Notes: generated by a model from the letters alone, not told the origin. A stretch of DNA of 64,000 nucleotides from Lytechinus variegatus (GCF_018143015.1 NC_054746.1:27242629-27306628); one strand, 5' to 3'; counted from the first letter of the stretch, positions 12,002 to 24,091 are shown. Program-made: numbers and translations.

Positions 12002-13788
12002 CAATATATATTTGTTAGATTAAGTCTATATACAGCGATTATGAAGTCAATGTACAAACGACAATGAAATGGTGTACAGGTATATCAATGCTACGTTATT
12101 CAGAAAATACAAGTAAATTGAACGTGGGTATCAAATTCATATAACGTTATTTTATCATGAAATTCATTTACTTTTCAAATTTCGTCTCCAAAGCTCCTGT
12201 TAAGCAAATATTTCATAGACATATTATGTGTTTAAGGTGTTGCCCTGTATATGCATATGGCAACGTTCTGCCATATAATACATATTTTAGTCTAGAACGC
12301 TGTAGGGAGGTGTGGATTTCACTTTTTGCCACGGCATCTGTTCGAGACTGATGATATGTAAATACACAGACTCATTTTCACAAAATTTCTCATAATGATT
12401 AAAGGTTCCGGGGGACAGAATATTGTGGTTATACACGTATGCAACGTTGCATAATAAATGTATCTAGTACCTCATTTGAAGTTTCAGAAATTGTCTGCTC
12501 TTTCGCTTAATATAGACAGCTATTATAGTGTTCATTACAAATCATTAATGAGTAAAGCCATACTGCTTGTCTAAACGGTCTCCGTTAATTCCCGATTTAT
12601 TTTGGCACAAATTTTAAACCGAAATTGTCATCGTGGTATATATTGTATTTCATTATCAAGTTTAATGGTAACATCCTTCCTTCTCTTAATTATTTTTGCC
12701 TGGTGGGGTATGAATATATATATATATGTATATATATTCATGTGCTTTTAAAGACCGTGTTATAAGAGATAATATTGTTTTAGAATAGATTTTCCTTTTG
12801 GTTGCAAGGACCGCTATAATGTATAAAGACTTGTTCCGAAAATGAGCTCTATTACAAAATGTTGAGCACTTAGAACGTTAGAATGTTGAGCAATTAGAAC
12901 GTTAAGTCGGAAAGTAAGTGAAGTGGGGGCTTCATTTTTTTCTCTTTTTTAGTGTACATAAAGGGGAAATAAGGAAATATCAAAACAAAAATAAATAAGT
13001 CTTCACACACTCTGTTATACGTTGGAAAATGAACACATTTCTATAATTCGTATAAAGCTTTAATAATTTATTTCGTTTCCTCCGATACATAACGACATGG
13101 TGGCCCTTCAGGTTCATTGTAATGCTGTAAAACTCTGGTCGCACCATTCAACACAGATTGAAACCTACTCTTTTGAAATCTATGGGGAGACATTTTTTGA
13201 ATAACCAAAGTGTTTTTGAGGGGAGGGAAAGAGTGGAAGATGCGAAAGAAACCATTGGTAGATATGAAACACGATAGCTTTCTGCCTTTATAAAACAAAG
13301 CTCATGTGGAGTTGAGCAATGCACAGGAGGAAGTTGAAGCATATGGGTATCAGGTTTTCTACGGGTTCAAATGTCTCGTCTGAATTATTCCCCCATTTTT
13401 GCCCTGTAAAACAGAAATTGTTCGGAAGGTAATTAGGACAGAGTGACATAAATTGTGGACATGTACAAAGATTGTAAGGAAAAAAGTATCAGTAAGTAAT
13501 CTGTGCAGCGATAACACATAGCTTATTGCGCTGTGCACTCTTTTTTATATGCAGTGTTTAGTATTGATGGGTTTATTTTTTTCTGTCAAAAATTGTTGTT
13601 ATATTGAATGATGCGTTGTGTACATTTCGGCCTCCTAGATTTATCCATATCCTAAAGTATTTCAGACCATGATAAGTTTGTCTTTGTGTAAGCATGAACT
13701 TAGTGTAAGCATATAATATCGGTTGCCCTTTTTCTAGATCTATTCATGTATTTCAGGTCATGGTAAGTGTATTAGTATTTTCATCCTG
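12002..13788. other. AT-rich spacer, no gene seen
   Basis: Unique AT-rich sequence with a small self-complementary TA block at 12714-12743 (gaatatat...atatattc) and the two-unit tandem listed separately. Open frames at 13068-13342 overlap each other on the minus strand in different phases and show no coding character. Confidence 0.35.
12859..12906. repeat. Two-copy 24-bp tandem repeat
   Basis: Two adjacent 24-base units, atgttgagcacttagaacgt plus taga and the same with one substitution in the first 20 bases (gcaatta), lie head to tail without a gap. Near-identity implies a recent local duplication. Confidence 0.85.
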
Positions 13789-13789
13789 A

Positions 13790-13990
13790 TGTTTCATTGA
13801 CTGTAGCTGACCTTTGAACTCGAGGAGGAGGCCGTGAGCATGACCTCGATGGAAGTAGGCCCTCTCTCGGTGATGTGATGTCAGAGGGAATGTCCGTCTT
13901 GATAGTCAGTTTCAGCTTGCCCGGATGAGCGCAAAATAAACAATTTACCTCATCAATGACGTCGCATGCAGACGCTCAACTAAATTTCCA
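13790..13990. promoter_or_regulatory. G+C-richer island with CRE-like word
   Basis: About 200 bases of higher G+C unique DNA contain the gaggaggaggccgtgagcat word, a gatgtgatgtcagaggg word and atgacgtcgca near 13956, which is one base from a CRE/ATF site. There is no open frame. It is read as a candidate enhancer from composition only. Confidence 0.2.
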
Positions 13991-13999
13991 GATAAAAGT

Positions 14000-14868
14000 T
14001 TCGAAAGTAGGTAAGAACCCTATTTTCCCCATAAATATATATATTTTTGTGCTATTACTTTCCTTCCTCAGTTTATATTGCCCCAATCCCTGTCTTCTGA
14101 ATCCTCTTGGTGAAAAGAAATAATCATGAGACTCGGGGACGGTTATTACAATTTGGGGTTGACCGGGACAAAGGATATGGCTGTTAAGCCTAGGAAATCA
14201 AAAGTTTTGGCTTCATGTCAATTCATATCGACTTCAACATTGTAATGGGTGACCAAAATAGGTGAACCGGGAAGGGGAGGGTGGGGAGGGGAATGAGAAT
14301 TACCTCGTTTACCCTATTATATCTTCTTTCTATCACTGTTACCCCCTTGCCCTCATCTTTACCATTTGATTTTTTGCGGTCATTTATCAACTCGTAGATC
14401 AATGAACTTGTAAGGCAGAGTCTGGACACATTGACACGATTTTTTAAATTGAGCGAATCGGATGAGGGTTTTTAGTGGTTAGGATTGATCTTACCAGTTT
14501 TGTACCCACAATCAATATGAATTTGTTTGTAGTTTACTGTCAAGAGATTTCGAAACGCGCCATTTCATATGAAAAGCATCATCTAAATCTGAAAATAATA
14601 CATTAAAATTAGTCAATTCAAAGATGATTTTTTTACATGGATTTGATTTTGTCATTAAAAGCATAAATCTAATATTTTATTAATTGCCACAGTTGCTTTT
14701 TTTTAATGTATATATAATTATTGTGCTTGATATATTTTTAAATAGATATCAAAAATAAGAAAAATAGTAATAATAAAAACACTGTCATCCCGGTGATTAA
14801 ATTAATATAATATTTTCTTGATTTCATAAAGCTTTAAACGAGCTTGTAGATTTTGTCACCTCATTGTT
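14000..14868. other. AT-rich spacer, no gene seen
   Basis: Unique DNA with a purine-rich gaccaaaataggtgaacc...gggaggggaatg stretch near 14250-14295. Nothing recognised. Confidence 0.35.
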
Positions 14869-14869
14869 C

Positions 14870-15800
14870 GTTATCAACCCACCTCAGATTTCAAGACCGA
14901 TTTTACTGCCCCCCTCTCGGTTAGCAGACAATTCCAAACTCTCCTTTGCTCTTTCTGGATATGCCATGTGAAGCTAGCCACTAGTTTCGTTCGAGTGCAA
15001 TCAATTCCAAGTTCCTTTCACATCTGGACAATGCCGCCCCCATTTACGCCTGATGCTAATTTCCTCCAATTTACACCTCCTTGAAACAAAGCAAGAGAAG
15101 AAAACGACGTCGAAAGAAAGGAAACGGGCATGTAGGAGAGAAACTGAAGAACGAGGTGGAGTGAGAGGAGTAAGATGAAGGAATAGAGCCTGGATGTGAT
15201 GTAATGATGCATGAAGATATACCATTTGCGGCGTGCATTTCCACAGAGACAGCGAGAGAGAGAGAGGGAGAGAGAGAGAGAGCATCTCTTAAAACCTGAT
15301 ATCTCATGTTAGTCACATTGATCGGGTCGAGGTGTCGCCATGCTCGATACTCTTTTGAGAAAATCTTTAGATTTCTAGTGAATAAACATGAGTCCTGTAG
15401 ATCGAACTTTGAATAGACCCATGCTATTCTTTTCTTCCCTCCTCTTTCCATACCTCCTCCTCTTTCTCCAACGTCTAGCTGCCATGTAATGTCAGACCTC
15501 CTGAACATATCTCCTCCGTCCGTCTCCTTGCATTGGCTCTGTAACAAGCTGAGATTTTTTTCCTCCCTCTCTTTCGAGGCAGACGGTTAGATAGAGCGAG
15601 TTTCGATTTGCCCTGCTTGTCCAAGAGCTGCTATGGGAGCGAGATGCTGCTCATGGGTCATCAACGGGAGCAGCGAATTGGGACTTCTCATGTGTACTCC
15701 TAACGTTGTCTTTATACAGCTCCGATATTGACATAAAACAGATGACAAGCAGTTCCAGCAGCTAATACACAAGACATATCAAATCACCATTAAACCATAC
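14870..15800. promoter_or_regulatory. Extended G+C-richer island
   Basis: Roughly 900 bases of richer composition hold an octamer-like word, tgatgctaatttcctcc, near 15050, a (GA)n block at 15253-15282, and unique stretches at 15290-15350 and 15590-15760. A 158-codon minus-strand frame (15071-15547) crosses the (GA)n block and encodes SLSPSLSL-type low complexity there. It has no recognisable domain and I do not call it a gene. The island looks like regulatory DNA or an untranslated exon. Confidence 0.25.
15253..15282. repeat. (GA)n microsatellite
   Basis: GAGAGA run with a single GG interruption, on the plus strand. Confidence 0.95.
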
Positions 15801-15804
15801 TAAT

Positions 15805-16010
15805 TTTCATACTTAACCGAAGCGTCTGATTAAAAAATATGATTATTATAAATTATGATAAATAATTACAAGTTATAAATGAATATTAATTGTTCATAAT
15901 AGTTATTCATTTCATTATTCATATAATTTCGTTAAATTACGATAATGTTAATACATTTTCGATATACTTTGTTGACGAATATTTAAATGTGGTCTATTTG
16001 GTGTTTTGTT
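15805..16010. other. Very AT-rich segment
   Basis: Almost pure A/T with repeated ataat/attat words and local self-complementarity. No gene. Confidence 0.5.
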
Positions 16011-16019
16011 TTCAAGCAC

Positions 16020-16256
16020 TCATTGGACAAAAAATATCTCAGCATGGGCCTGGTTCATGAAATAAAATGGGTGACAATTGCGGAAATAAGCACTCCACAA
16101 TTCTGGGTCCCCGTAGACATTGAAGATGTTGGATAAATTCTGAAGTGCACTCACGCTGTGCATGGAAAAGATGGGTCTCTTATTGGATAGAAAAAAATCT
16201 GCAGGTTTGCGCGTCGGGCTCGTTCCAAAACAATAATAAAAATGTAAACGACACAT
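16020..16256 (-). promoter_or_regulatory. Sharp G+C-richer block, candidate conserved element or exon
   Basis: A compact block between very AT-rich flanks. On the minus strand it is open for 78 codons. The residue mix is balanced (for example NLSNIFNVYGDPELWSAYF), unlike the Lys/Ile/Phe-rich frames elsewhere in the spacer. It lacks a convincing acceptor or donor at its ends and carries CCAAT (ttgtccaatgag) and acaattg words on the minus strand. It could be a conserved non-coding element or an internal coding exon. No family is recognised. Confidence 0.25.
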
Positions 16257-16279
16257 TTTCCAGGTATCTGTGAGATATA

Positions 16280-17138
16280 TAAATAAAATGACAAGAAACA
16301 GATATTATGAAATTAGATGATGTGGAATAGAAAAAGGAAGTGATGAATGGGTAAATAGATACATAAGAAAAACATTTACGATTATCTGGGACTGCTGCAT
16401 AAAGACAATATGATTTTATGTTTACTCATCAGTATGATATTTGTGATAATGAACTAAACATTGTTCATTGCTAGTTTGTTTTCTACTACTCACAACCTAC
16501 TTGTTTCAGTTTGAAACTCATTGAATAATAAATAATTATTGTCATTTTGTCCGTGTGGGTGTTTTAATAATGTTAATCGTGACATATTGTTAATTGAAAG
16601 GGGTGCATCGAGTGAGATTAATTTCATAAACAAAATATAAGTCTAAAATAATATCGTTATAAGGAAATAACACTCTTAAAAGTTCAACTGTGTTATTGCG
16701 AAGTATATTTCATTACAGGAAGGAAAGCTAACCAAATATTCCCATGTATTTTCTACGTATGAATAATGTGATTGAATTTCATAAAGAGAATTATTTTGAC
16801 GGAGGGCTGTGTTTATACGGGACTAGGGAATCAGAGTAATAAATAATCGTACCACTTGATATTACATCAAATCATTTCTTCCATACTTTATTGCAACATG
16901 TGAATAGCATATGTGTAAAGAAAAAAGTGTGATATGCAAATTTAGTTAATCACAGTAGCTAGCCATGCAGGCCCTATTTGTAAACATGGTAAAATCCATG
17001 ATTTTTATTTATACTTGAAATACTATTTATATCAAGTCAATTTCATGAAATAATGCATCTCAACAAGATGAGAACTGTTTTACAAATGAGTTGGATGTGA
17101 ATTAAAATTCTGCTCAAATACTGCGTAACAATAAACAC
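16280..17138. other. AT-rich spacer, no gene seen
   Basis: Unique DNA with no repeat ends, exon or motif that I could support. Confidence 0.4.
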
Positions 17139-17140
17139 GC

Positions 17141-17210
17141 AATTCAAGTTCAATTTCAAGTTTTAATTTTCATTTCCATCATCAACATTATAAACAAATA
17201 CAAATCAAAC
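17141..17210 (-). mobile_element. LINE-like 3' tail fragment, inverted
   Basis: Read on the minus strand, the segment runs gatttgtatttgtttataat then gatggaaatgaaaattaaaa, then a tail of TTGAAATTGAACTTGAATT type. This matches the order and words of the tail at 11941-11998 (gatttgtatt, tggaaatgga, gaattgaaattg). The two are probably 5'-truncated copies of one non-LTR family, here older or shorter. Confidence 0.4.
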
Positions 17211-17214
17211 ATAT

Positions 17215-18435
17215 ATTATATAAATATAAACAAAACAATCGCATTGTTGGCTCCATAAAGCGCGTCACTTTAGTATGATTTGACCAATCGGGTGGTTTGT
17301 TATAAACCGTTCGAAATCATGATAAGTAGGAATTTAAGTTTGACTTAAGCCATGCTTAAATGAATTGAGTGTGACATATTTTTGTTTTAACTATATATGA
17401 AATTGCACAATGATATATATCGCGTTGAATCTTAAGGCAGAGCATAATTAACTGAAAGATCTTGAGATTAAACCGGATTAAATGAACGTATAAACTCAGC
17501 TGGCTGAACATAAATCGCCATTGCCGTGATTAAAGTATCCACCACCGCCAAAGGGATGTGATGGGGGATATGTCCTTGGATATATTTCATATCAGGGGAA
17601 AGTACCTCATGTGACAAGGGTCACTATCATTAATACCACTTATGTATTCGTTGCATCGCTTGCTAGTGTCCATTTACAACAGTTAAAGGTAATACTGTCA
17701 ATGTCTGATTACAAATACTTTACGAAGTTTGTGATTGAGTAGTGTTATGAAGATATTTTCTGAATCGAAAATTAGGAAACCATTAAAAAAAAAATGACTG
17801 AATAAAAAAAAAAATCTTGCACTATCAAGTGTATTGTGGTTATCGTTAAGTCAAAAATAATGTTATCCAAAATGTATTAATTAGCCTGAAGTAAAAACAG
17901 TTTTTTTTCAGTTTTACCGGCAGATCGGTCAATAATGTGATTCAGATTCAACATTTAATATATGTAGATTTTATGTTTAGAATTTGAGAACATAGTTAAA
18001 GGAGAGTACCGATATAATATATTTATACCCCTATACTTTTCATTTCCTGATAATCTACTCTTGAATAATTGTGATATGAGTGGTTAAGGTTTGAAATGAT
18101 TTATTTTGACATCAGAAATATATCATTGTACGGGGTCTAGCTTACACTTTATGAAATATTCGGAGTTACATACGTTTCTTAATTAAAATTTGATATAATT
18201 TCAAATAGATACTGACTAACATGGGAAGGGCAGGGATATACCAAATTTGTGAATTTTTTTACTGTCATGAATGTAGCATAATGCGACACAAGGCAAGTTT
18301 TAAATTTACTTATGGTTAGTGTATAATCAAAGATTTACATTGATAGATTATTTCGATTGTTTTGACCCTTTTCATTTTTTTTTCAATAAAGGGTTCAAGA
18401 AAATTCTAATCCATAAATATAAATCGCAGATCTCC
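17215..18435. other. AT-rich spacer, no gene seen
   Basis: Unique DNA. Bases 17500-17600 (cgccattgccgtgattaaag, ccaccaccgcc) are slightly richer in G+C. No supported feature. Confidence 0.35.
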
Positions 18436-18439
18436 ATTG

Positions 18440-19000
18440 TCTCTACCGAAGAAGCATCATCCCCTTTCTCTCTTTCTTGTTCTCTCTCCCCCTCTCCTTT
18501 AAACTTTATCTTCTCTCTTAATTGCTAATGTGAATTGTTCTTTCTTTTCTTGACGTTTGCTTTTTTGTTTTGGTTTCTGTGGTACTATTTTTGTTTGTCT
18601 TTTTTCTGTCCTATCTTATCCTCCTGTGTACACCGTCTTTGATTTTTTACTTTCCTTTCCTTTTATAATTTTCCTTCTTATCATATCTAACTTATTTGTA
18701 TATGCACTATCTGTATCTTAGGTTTGTTTAGTTTTTGTATACCATGGTATGATATACTGTCATGATTGTATGATTTTTGTCGCATATAGTATTCTTTTTT
18801 ATTGCTCTATAGAACCTTGTTAATCATTATTGTATATAGGATGTATTTAAATCAGTTATTTATTGCATGGGACTCACATGCACAAATGATACTTTCTAGT
18901 GGGTTCCTTTTTTCATTTCTGTTATTCATATTCTGCTTTGTACTTACTTTGTTAGTCTATTGATTTTGAAATGAAGAAGAATGAAATCAATCAATCTATT
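18440..19000 (+). mobile_element. Possible LINE 3' UTR and tail
   Basis: A long pyrimidine-rich stretch on the plus strand (18470-18700) is followed by T-rich 3' UTR-like sequence, the block cacaaatgatactttctagt near 18881, and a purine-rich terminal tail gaaatgaagaagaatgaaat then caatcaatc at 18967-18995. The organisation resembles the 3' end of a CR1/L2-type element with a short tandem tail. No coding part is present. The upstream boundary is uncertain. Confidence 0.35.
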
Positions 19001-19004
19001 TATA

Positions 19005-20155
19005 GTATCATACCCTTTAACATATTCGTCCAAAATGTAAACTTTTTTATTTGACTCCACATACTTCTGTAATTTATTAATCATGTGCACATGTATTCTG
19101 CTCAGTTTATCCATAAGGATAATAGCAAAACATTGATCAAGATAATGAACATGAACAGGGTTGCTCTAAATGCAACATCTTCAGAAATAGAGTTTTTTTA
19201 TATATATACTGGTACATGACATTTTTACTTTATTTTTTATTTGGACAAATACCAAAAAAAAAATATTATATGTATTTATTGTATTATTTTATTTCTTTAA
19301 ACAACACTTTGACATTATCTTGTCTCTTCCTCCCAACACGTAGATTCAAATAATCATAAGGATTTAAAAAAAAATTATACAGGATGATTACAAACAAATA
19401 CTGATGTATAAGAATAAGGGATCGGATAAATGAGGCAAGGTTTATGGTGAAAATTTTCGAAAGTATTGGAAGAATTATAACAAGTTAAGGAACTATTTCG
19501 AGAGAACACGTAGGAAAGCAAAATAGAATTTCTCAATGATGATCGTCCCCCAAAATGGCTGTTTCCTGGCGAGACTCATTAGCAGGATCATATTTAGCTA
19601 AGACGTTGATTAATGTTACTTGCTGCATGACAAAGAAACACTATCTAACCACACCTAAATGATGGAATCTTCAGGTCAAATTACATCATTTCTTTCCCCT
19701 CTTTCGTATTAGATTTGAGACGTCTCTTTCAGTTCGATGTGTCATTGACAAATGACTTGTTTGATGTTTGAAAATCATAAAGATATCGTCATAGTAAAAA
19801 GGGGGAAAATTATTTTGTGGTAATCTTCTTCATTTGTTTTTTATTCAAATGAACTCCCCCCCCCCCCCGATTTTTATAGTAACTCCTCATATGAATTTAT
19901 TAGAGGACTATTTATTTTATAACTCTAAGAAAGCAGAAGAAGTAATAAAGAAATAACTAATTGATTCCTATTTTGACAAGAGTCCTCTTGATTATAATTT
20001 GTCAGGATTGTCATTTGTAATCGTTAAATTCCTTGATTGATTCAATTGATTCATCAATTTCTTGATTTTACTATGTTAATCATGACATCGAATCAACAAT
20101 CTATTACAGCATTGAGGACTAAGAACAACGAATTTCAAACAGTGAAAACGTTTCC
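19005..20155. other. AT-rich spacer, no gene seen
   Basis: Unique DNA containing a C12-class homopolymer at about 19857-19868. No exon or transposon end was found. Confidence 0.35.
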
Positions 20156-20159
20156 CTAT

Positions 20160-20500
20160 TTCCATTACTCCCTTTCTTGAGTCGCTGCTGATGTTCTGGT
20201 CATCGTATTTTATTTAGGCTCAAAATCGACCACAAAATGGCATGCAGTTGTCCAATTGAGATGATCATTGCAAGCGCATTGTGAACAGAAAAAAACTGAC
20301 CGCTGGCCAATCAGAAGTGTTGATTCAAATTTGTAGTTGATCGTAAACTCTTGTGTTACGGACCCCTGATTGGGTTAACATTGGATTGGGATGCTGACAG
20401 GAGGAGGTGTTACTAGATTCGAGCTTTAGTCAAGGGCTTCCAAATAACTACACACTTGCTATTCAATGACAACCTGCAATACGTGGACCGTCTTCCATTA
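20160..20500. promoter_or_regulatory. G+C-richer island with CCAAT and Sox-like words
   Basis: Unique block containing ttgtccaattgag, gcattgtgaac (Sox-like ATTGTG) and ctggccaatcagaag (a CCAAT box in good context), all within about 100 bases at 20250-20325. No open frame of note. The clustering suggests an enhancer or promoter-proximal element, but is unproven. Confidence 0.25.
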
Positions 20501-20504
20501 AAAG

Positions 20505-21095
20505 CATTAGTTCCTTGTACACTTTAAAAAACCTTGTTTTCAATGTCATTATCTTTGAATAACCCAGGTATGTAAAGTTTTCATTTGCTCGATGTTTATT
20601 TGTTGAAGCTTATGTCCTTCAAATTTGGTTTAGACACACAATATTATGATTTTACGATATTAGGTGTGGAACTTAATGGGAAGTGTTTTAACTAAATTGT
20701 GTCATTTTTGTCATTTGATCCCATAAGTGTTTCGTACTTTCCCCTTGTACAATGTATACCTCGGTTAATAGTCAATTACATGTGCAGCAGGGCAGATGTT
20801 AATACAAACGAGCATTAATATTCATATTCAGCACCGGTGGCGTATTTAGGGAGAAAATCAGCACCCGGAGCTATTCAAATTGAGCCCCTTCCAACGGCCG
20901 AAAAATGCTATAATCGGACCCCTTCAAATAACTTGGCTAACTCTGAAAAAGCGGCGTTCCAGTGGTTGTTGATCACATTAAAAACTTTCTTACTTCCTTC
21001 TCCTATTATGTTTTCCCTTTCTTACGTTTGTCTTTTTGCTCTACTTGAAAGCTGCGAACCAAGATGCAAGATACAAGATAAGCGGCAACTCTGAA
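20505..21095. other. Spacer, no gene seen
   Basis: Unique DNA; 20830-20950 is richer in G+C (caccggtggcgtatttaggg) and could be a worn transposon end because ggtggcgta-type words are common at hAT-like termini. No partner end was found. Confidence 0.25.
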
Positions 21096-21097
21096 TA

Positions 21098-21382
21098 CAC
21101 TGTTAGAAAATTTATCTTTAAAATAAAATAAGTTCCTGCAGCAGAGTCTCGAGAACACCTGTAATCTTACCAGATTGCGTAATCTTACAGGAAATTGGTA
21201 TTTGGTGTGTGTAATCTTACAAATTTCCTTAAATAAAACACTCTTTTCCCCTTTTTCTAACAGACCTGTTCTGTTAAATTGCAGAAAAATTCCTGTTTCA
21301 TGAATTTAAAGAATGATTCTGGTATTGCTTTCTGCAAAATCTTCTTTTATTTTTCTGTAAAATCAGGTTTTTTTTAACAGTG
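21098..21382. mobile_element. MITE, CACTGTTA ends, TA target duplication
   Basis: The 285-bp element begins CACTGTTAGAAAA and ends TTTTTTTAACAGTG, flanked by TA on each side (21096-21097 and 21383-21384). The interior carries three aatcttac repeats (gtaatcttac near 21162, 21179 and 21211) and no open frame. The ends resemble those of 8877-9120 (CACTGT plus A-rich), so both probably use the same class of transposase. Class uncertain (Tc1/mariner, EnSpm-like or Chapaev-like). Confidence 0.8.
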
Positions 21383-21389
21383 TACGCCA

Positions 21390-22870
21390 CGATTATAGCA
21401 TTGTTTTTATTGTGCTCTTATTGGTTTAACAATCACAATCAGAAACATATTCAAAATATGTACATGTCATTGGTAATTCTTGTGTGACTGGTTCAAGTAT
21501 AAAATATTGATATAGTTTTCCTTGGGGAATCAAAACTGATTATGAACTTGAGCAGACAAAAATGACGCGGCATCTAGCTTTTAGAATGATATGAAATTCA
21601 GGGATGTCGTTGCTATTGTAATAAAAATAATCAAATCGCATTTTTCTTTCATCCATTTTTTTTAATCGACCTATTAGGAAACCACCGTGGAACACTCCCA
21701 CCCCATGAGATTCCTAGAAGCTAACCTTAACCTTCATCATCCTTCACACGCTTATAGGTTTCTCTCCTACATCATCAGCGCGAATGTGTTCGTCGTCAAT
21801 TCTTCATCCACCAAAGCTCATCATTCAACAGAGACTGCCATGTAGACCAGCTTTAACCCGAACTTGATGGCCAGTTTCCTCGACGAGGGGTGTCTCTGCC
21901 AAGGGTTAACTCAGCTTATTTGAGTGCCATGCCTCTTAACTACCTATCATACTTAAAATAAGAGTAATCAGTTAGAGCATGATTATTCAACATACTGCAA
22001 TGCATACATATCTCCCAGTTAAACTTTTATCTATATTCCATCTAACCAATCGACACGGCTGGCATGGTCATGATGGTAGCTAACAGTTCGGCCACCATCA
22101 TCATGATCATGTCAATAACTGACGAATAATTAAACAGCGCTAACATGACTATCAACTAGTTGATTCAACGATTGAATACCATGAATACTTACTTACCCTA
22201 TATAAGCATAAACATAAATCATCTATCCAGTCTTCTGCTAAAAAAATATATAAATAAGCCGACAAATGAGTTAGTATTTAAATTAGTAGGTAATAAATCA
22301 GCCAATAAATTAACTCGCAATTAGCCAATTTTTTCAAAGTGGATTCATTCAGAGCCAGCCTACTGGAGTCAAAGAGTGCATGCACTGCTCTGCGGTTCCT
22401 AAATTCAAACATCTTCTCGTTTCATACGTGCTTTTTCTACCTCGATATTTACTCGTGGGTGCTGTTGTGTAAATAAAGCATTTATAGTCTAAATATGAAG
22501 GAGAGAATAATGTAGAGAATCAACACCCATAGATAGTGAGGGAAGATTTGAATAGTTTAATTTACACGAGCACAATTTTTCACCCGCCAAGTGGGGCAAT
22601 CGTAATTTGTCGCTTGACAGTTGAGACAAACCCAAAAAGTACAGTTTTATTAATCATATCAAGTGGATATGCGTGCGGTAAAAAAAGGGTATGTTTGTAC
22701 AATTCCCAAAATGAAACCGTCATTTTTTGTATTGTTTGGTGGTCAGTGGCAGTTCAATCCGATGGTCAGAAGAGTGGGTAAGTAGGAGACGTAGACATGA
22801 CAGAAGACTTGCTGGGCGAGGTATCACAGGTTCGTTATACACAGCAGGTTGCACCATACCATCATGAAAC
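21390..22870. other. Spacer with mixed composition, no gene seen
   Basis: Unique DNA. A short tggtcatgatggtagc/gccaccatcatcatgatc inverted pair lies near 22061-22110. Plus-strand frame 22536-22781 (81 codons) has no supporting splice context and is not called. Confidence 0.35.
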
Positions 22871-22875
22871 ATATC

Positions 22876-23105
22876 GGCCCGAATTCACAAAGGTGGATTC
22901 GTTTGAAACCATGGTTTTTAGAAACCGTGGGTTTTAGAAACCATGGTTTTTGAAAAACCATGGTTTCTAAAATTTGGTATTCACAAACGATGGTTTCTAA
23001 AACCCACGGTTTCAACAGTGGTCTCAAATGAAACCATGGTTTCAACAGTGGACTCAAATGAAACCATGGTTTAAACCATGGGTTTTACCTAAAAACCAGG
23101 GATTT
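22876..23105 (+). repeat. Left composite terminal repeat of the 7.5-kb element
   Basis: Contains at least eight AAACCATGG/AAACCCACGG-type words and two copies of a caacagtgg(t/a)ctcaaatg block (near 23013 and 23044). The central CCATGG palindromes make it able to form many alternative short stems. Confidence 0.8.
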
Positions 23106-23112
23106 CCCCTTT

Positions 23113-23144
23113 TAGCGCGTACTGAGCATGCTCAGTACGCGCTA
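23113..23144. repeat. Perfect 32-bp palindrome
   Basis: TAGCGCGTACTGAGCA is followed immediately by its exact reverse complement, with no spacer. It sits just inside the left terminal repeat and could be a subterminal protein-binding or cruciform site. Confidence 0.95.
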
Positions 23145-23149
23145 TGTTT

Positions 23150-23935
23150 CATTGAAAACTTACATTCTACAGCTAGCACTGGCATAAGTGGCAATACGGT
23201 CTGATTCTTCAATTACTACAACTTTTTTTCGTTGAAATATAAAAAAATGAAAAAGGTGTAATTTTATGCGCTTCTAGCTACTAGTATCTTGCGATTCCCA
23301 GGTACAGATGTATTGGCTGCTGTACTGTATTTGGTGATCGACTCGGCCCCGGGACCCCGCTCAACAACTGACATAATTTTGTGATCATAATTTAATTTCT
23401 TCACTTTTGTCGCAGAAGATAGACTCTCTTGTATTCCCTTCACTCAATTTCTTCATAGAAAGAGTAAAACTTAGTGTAGATGCCTGATATGTTGAGGTTT
23501 GTCAACTTTCTCTCTGATCGTGAGTAATGAAAAACGGATTAAAATAAAGATTCGGTGCTTTTCATCGCAATATTACTAGCTCGGCCCCCGTAGCTGCCGG
23601 GGCGCTTCAGACCCGAAGATATCCCCAATGAAAGTGTGCATGTACAGTCAAAGGGCCGAGCTTGGCTGAGTTTGTTTACTCCAACGATGTTGTAGGACTA
23701 AGCCTGTTAATTCATCAATCAAAGAAGAATGTCTATTGTTGCTCTCCTTCAGACAAAATTAGATGAAGCTTTACATCGTAGGATCTGCCCTTCTACTTTT
23801 TTAAAATGAATATATTTATTTTCCATGGTGTGTATAGCTTGGTTCTAAGTGGTCATAAGCTTCAATTTCTTGACTTGTAGATGTTCGATTCATCATTCAG
23901 GCTAAAATTGCATGTATAGTACACATGCACAGGCG
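23150..23935. other. Element interior, no gene seen
   Basis: Contains two 'ctcggcccc' words on the plus strand (near 23342 and 23581) and the reverse complement gggccgag at about 23657, which brackets a G+C-rich segment (23581-23664). No open frame. Confidence 0.3.
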
Positions 23936-23939
23936 CTGA

Positions 23940-24091
23940 GGGGGGGGGGGGGGGGTCGGGCGTTTTTTGCCCCGGCCCCAAAAATGTATTAAGGGAAAAT
24001 ATACATGGGGGCCAGCTTGGGACGATATAATCCCGGCCCCCAAAATGTTCAAAAGCATGGCTCTACGCAGCAGTTGCCCCCCCCCCCCCCC
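23940..24091. repeat. G16...C15 bounded cassette
   Basis: A run of 16 G (23940-23955) and a run of 15 C (24077-24091) face each other across about 120 bases that contain ggcgttttttgccccggcc-type words. The two runs are inverted repeats of each other and could pair, or form G-quadruplex and i-motif structures. A second, larger cassette of the same design lies at 25846-26493. Confidence 0.8.

Noticed and set aside
15071-15547. 158-codon minus-strand frame
   Set aside because: Crosses a (GA)n block and other purine-rich DNA; the middle is SLSPSLSL low complexity and no domain or splice support was seen.
20833-20870. ggtggcgtatttagggag as a hAT or mariner terminus
   Set aside because: No inverted partner or target duplication found within several kilobases.
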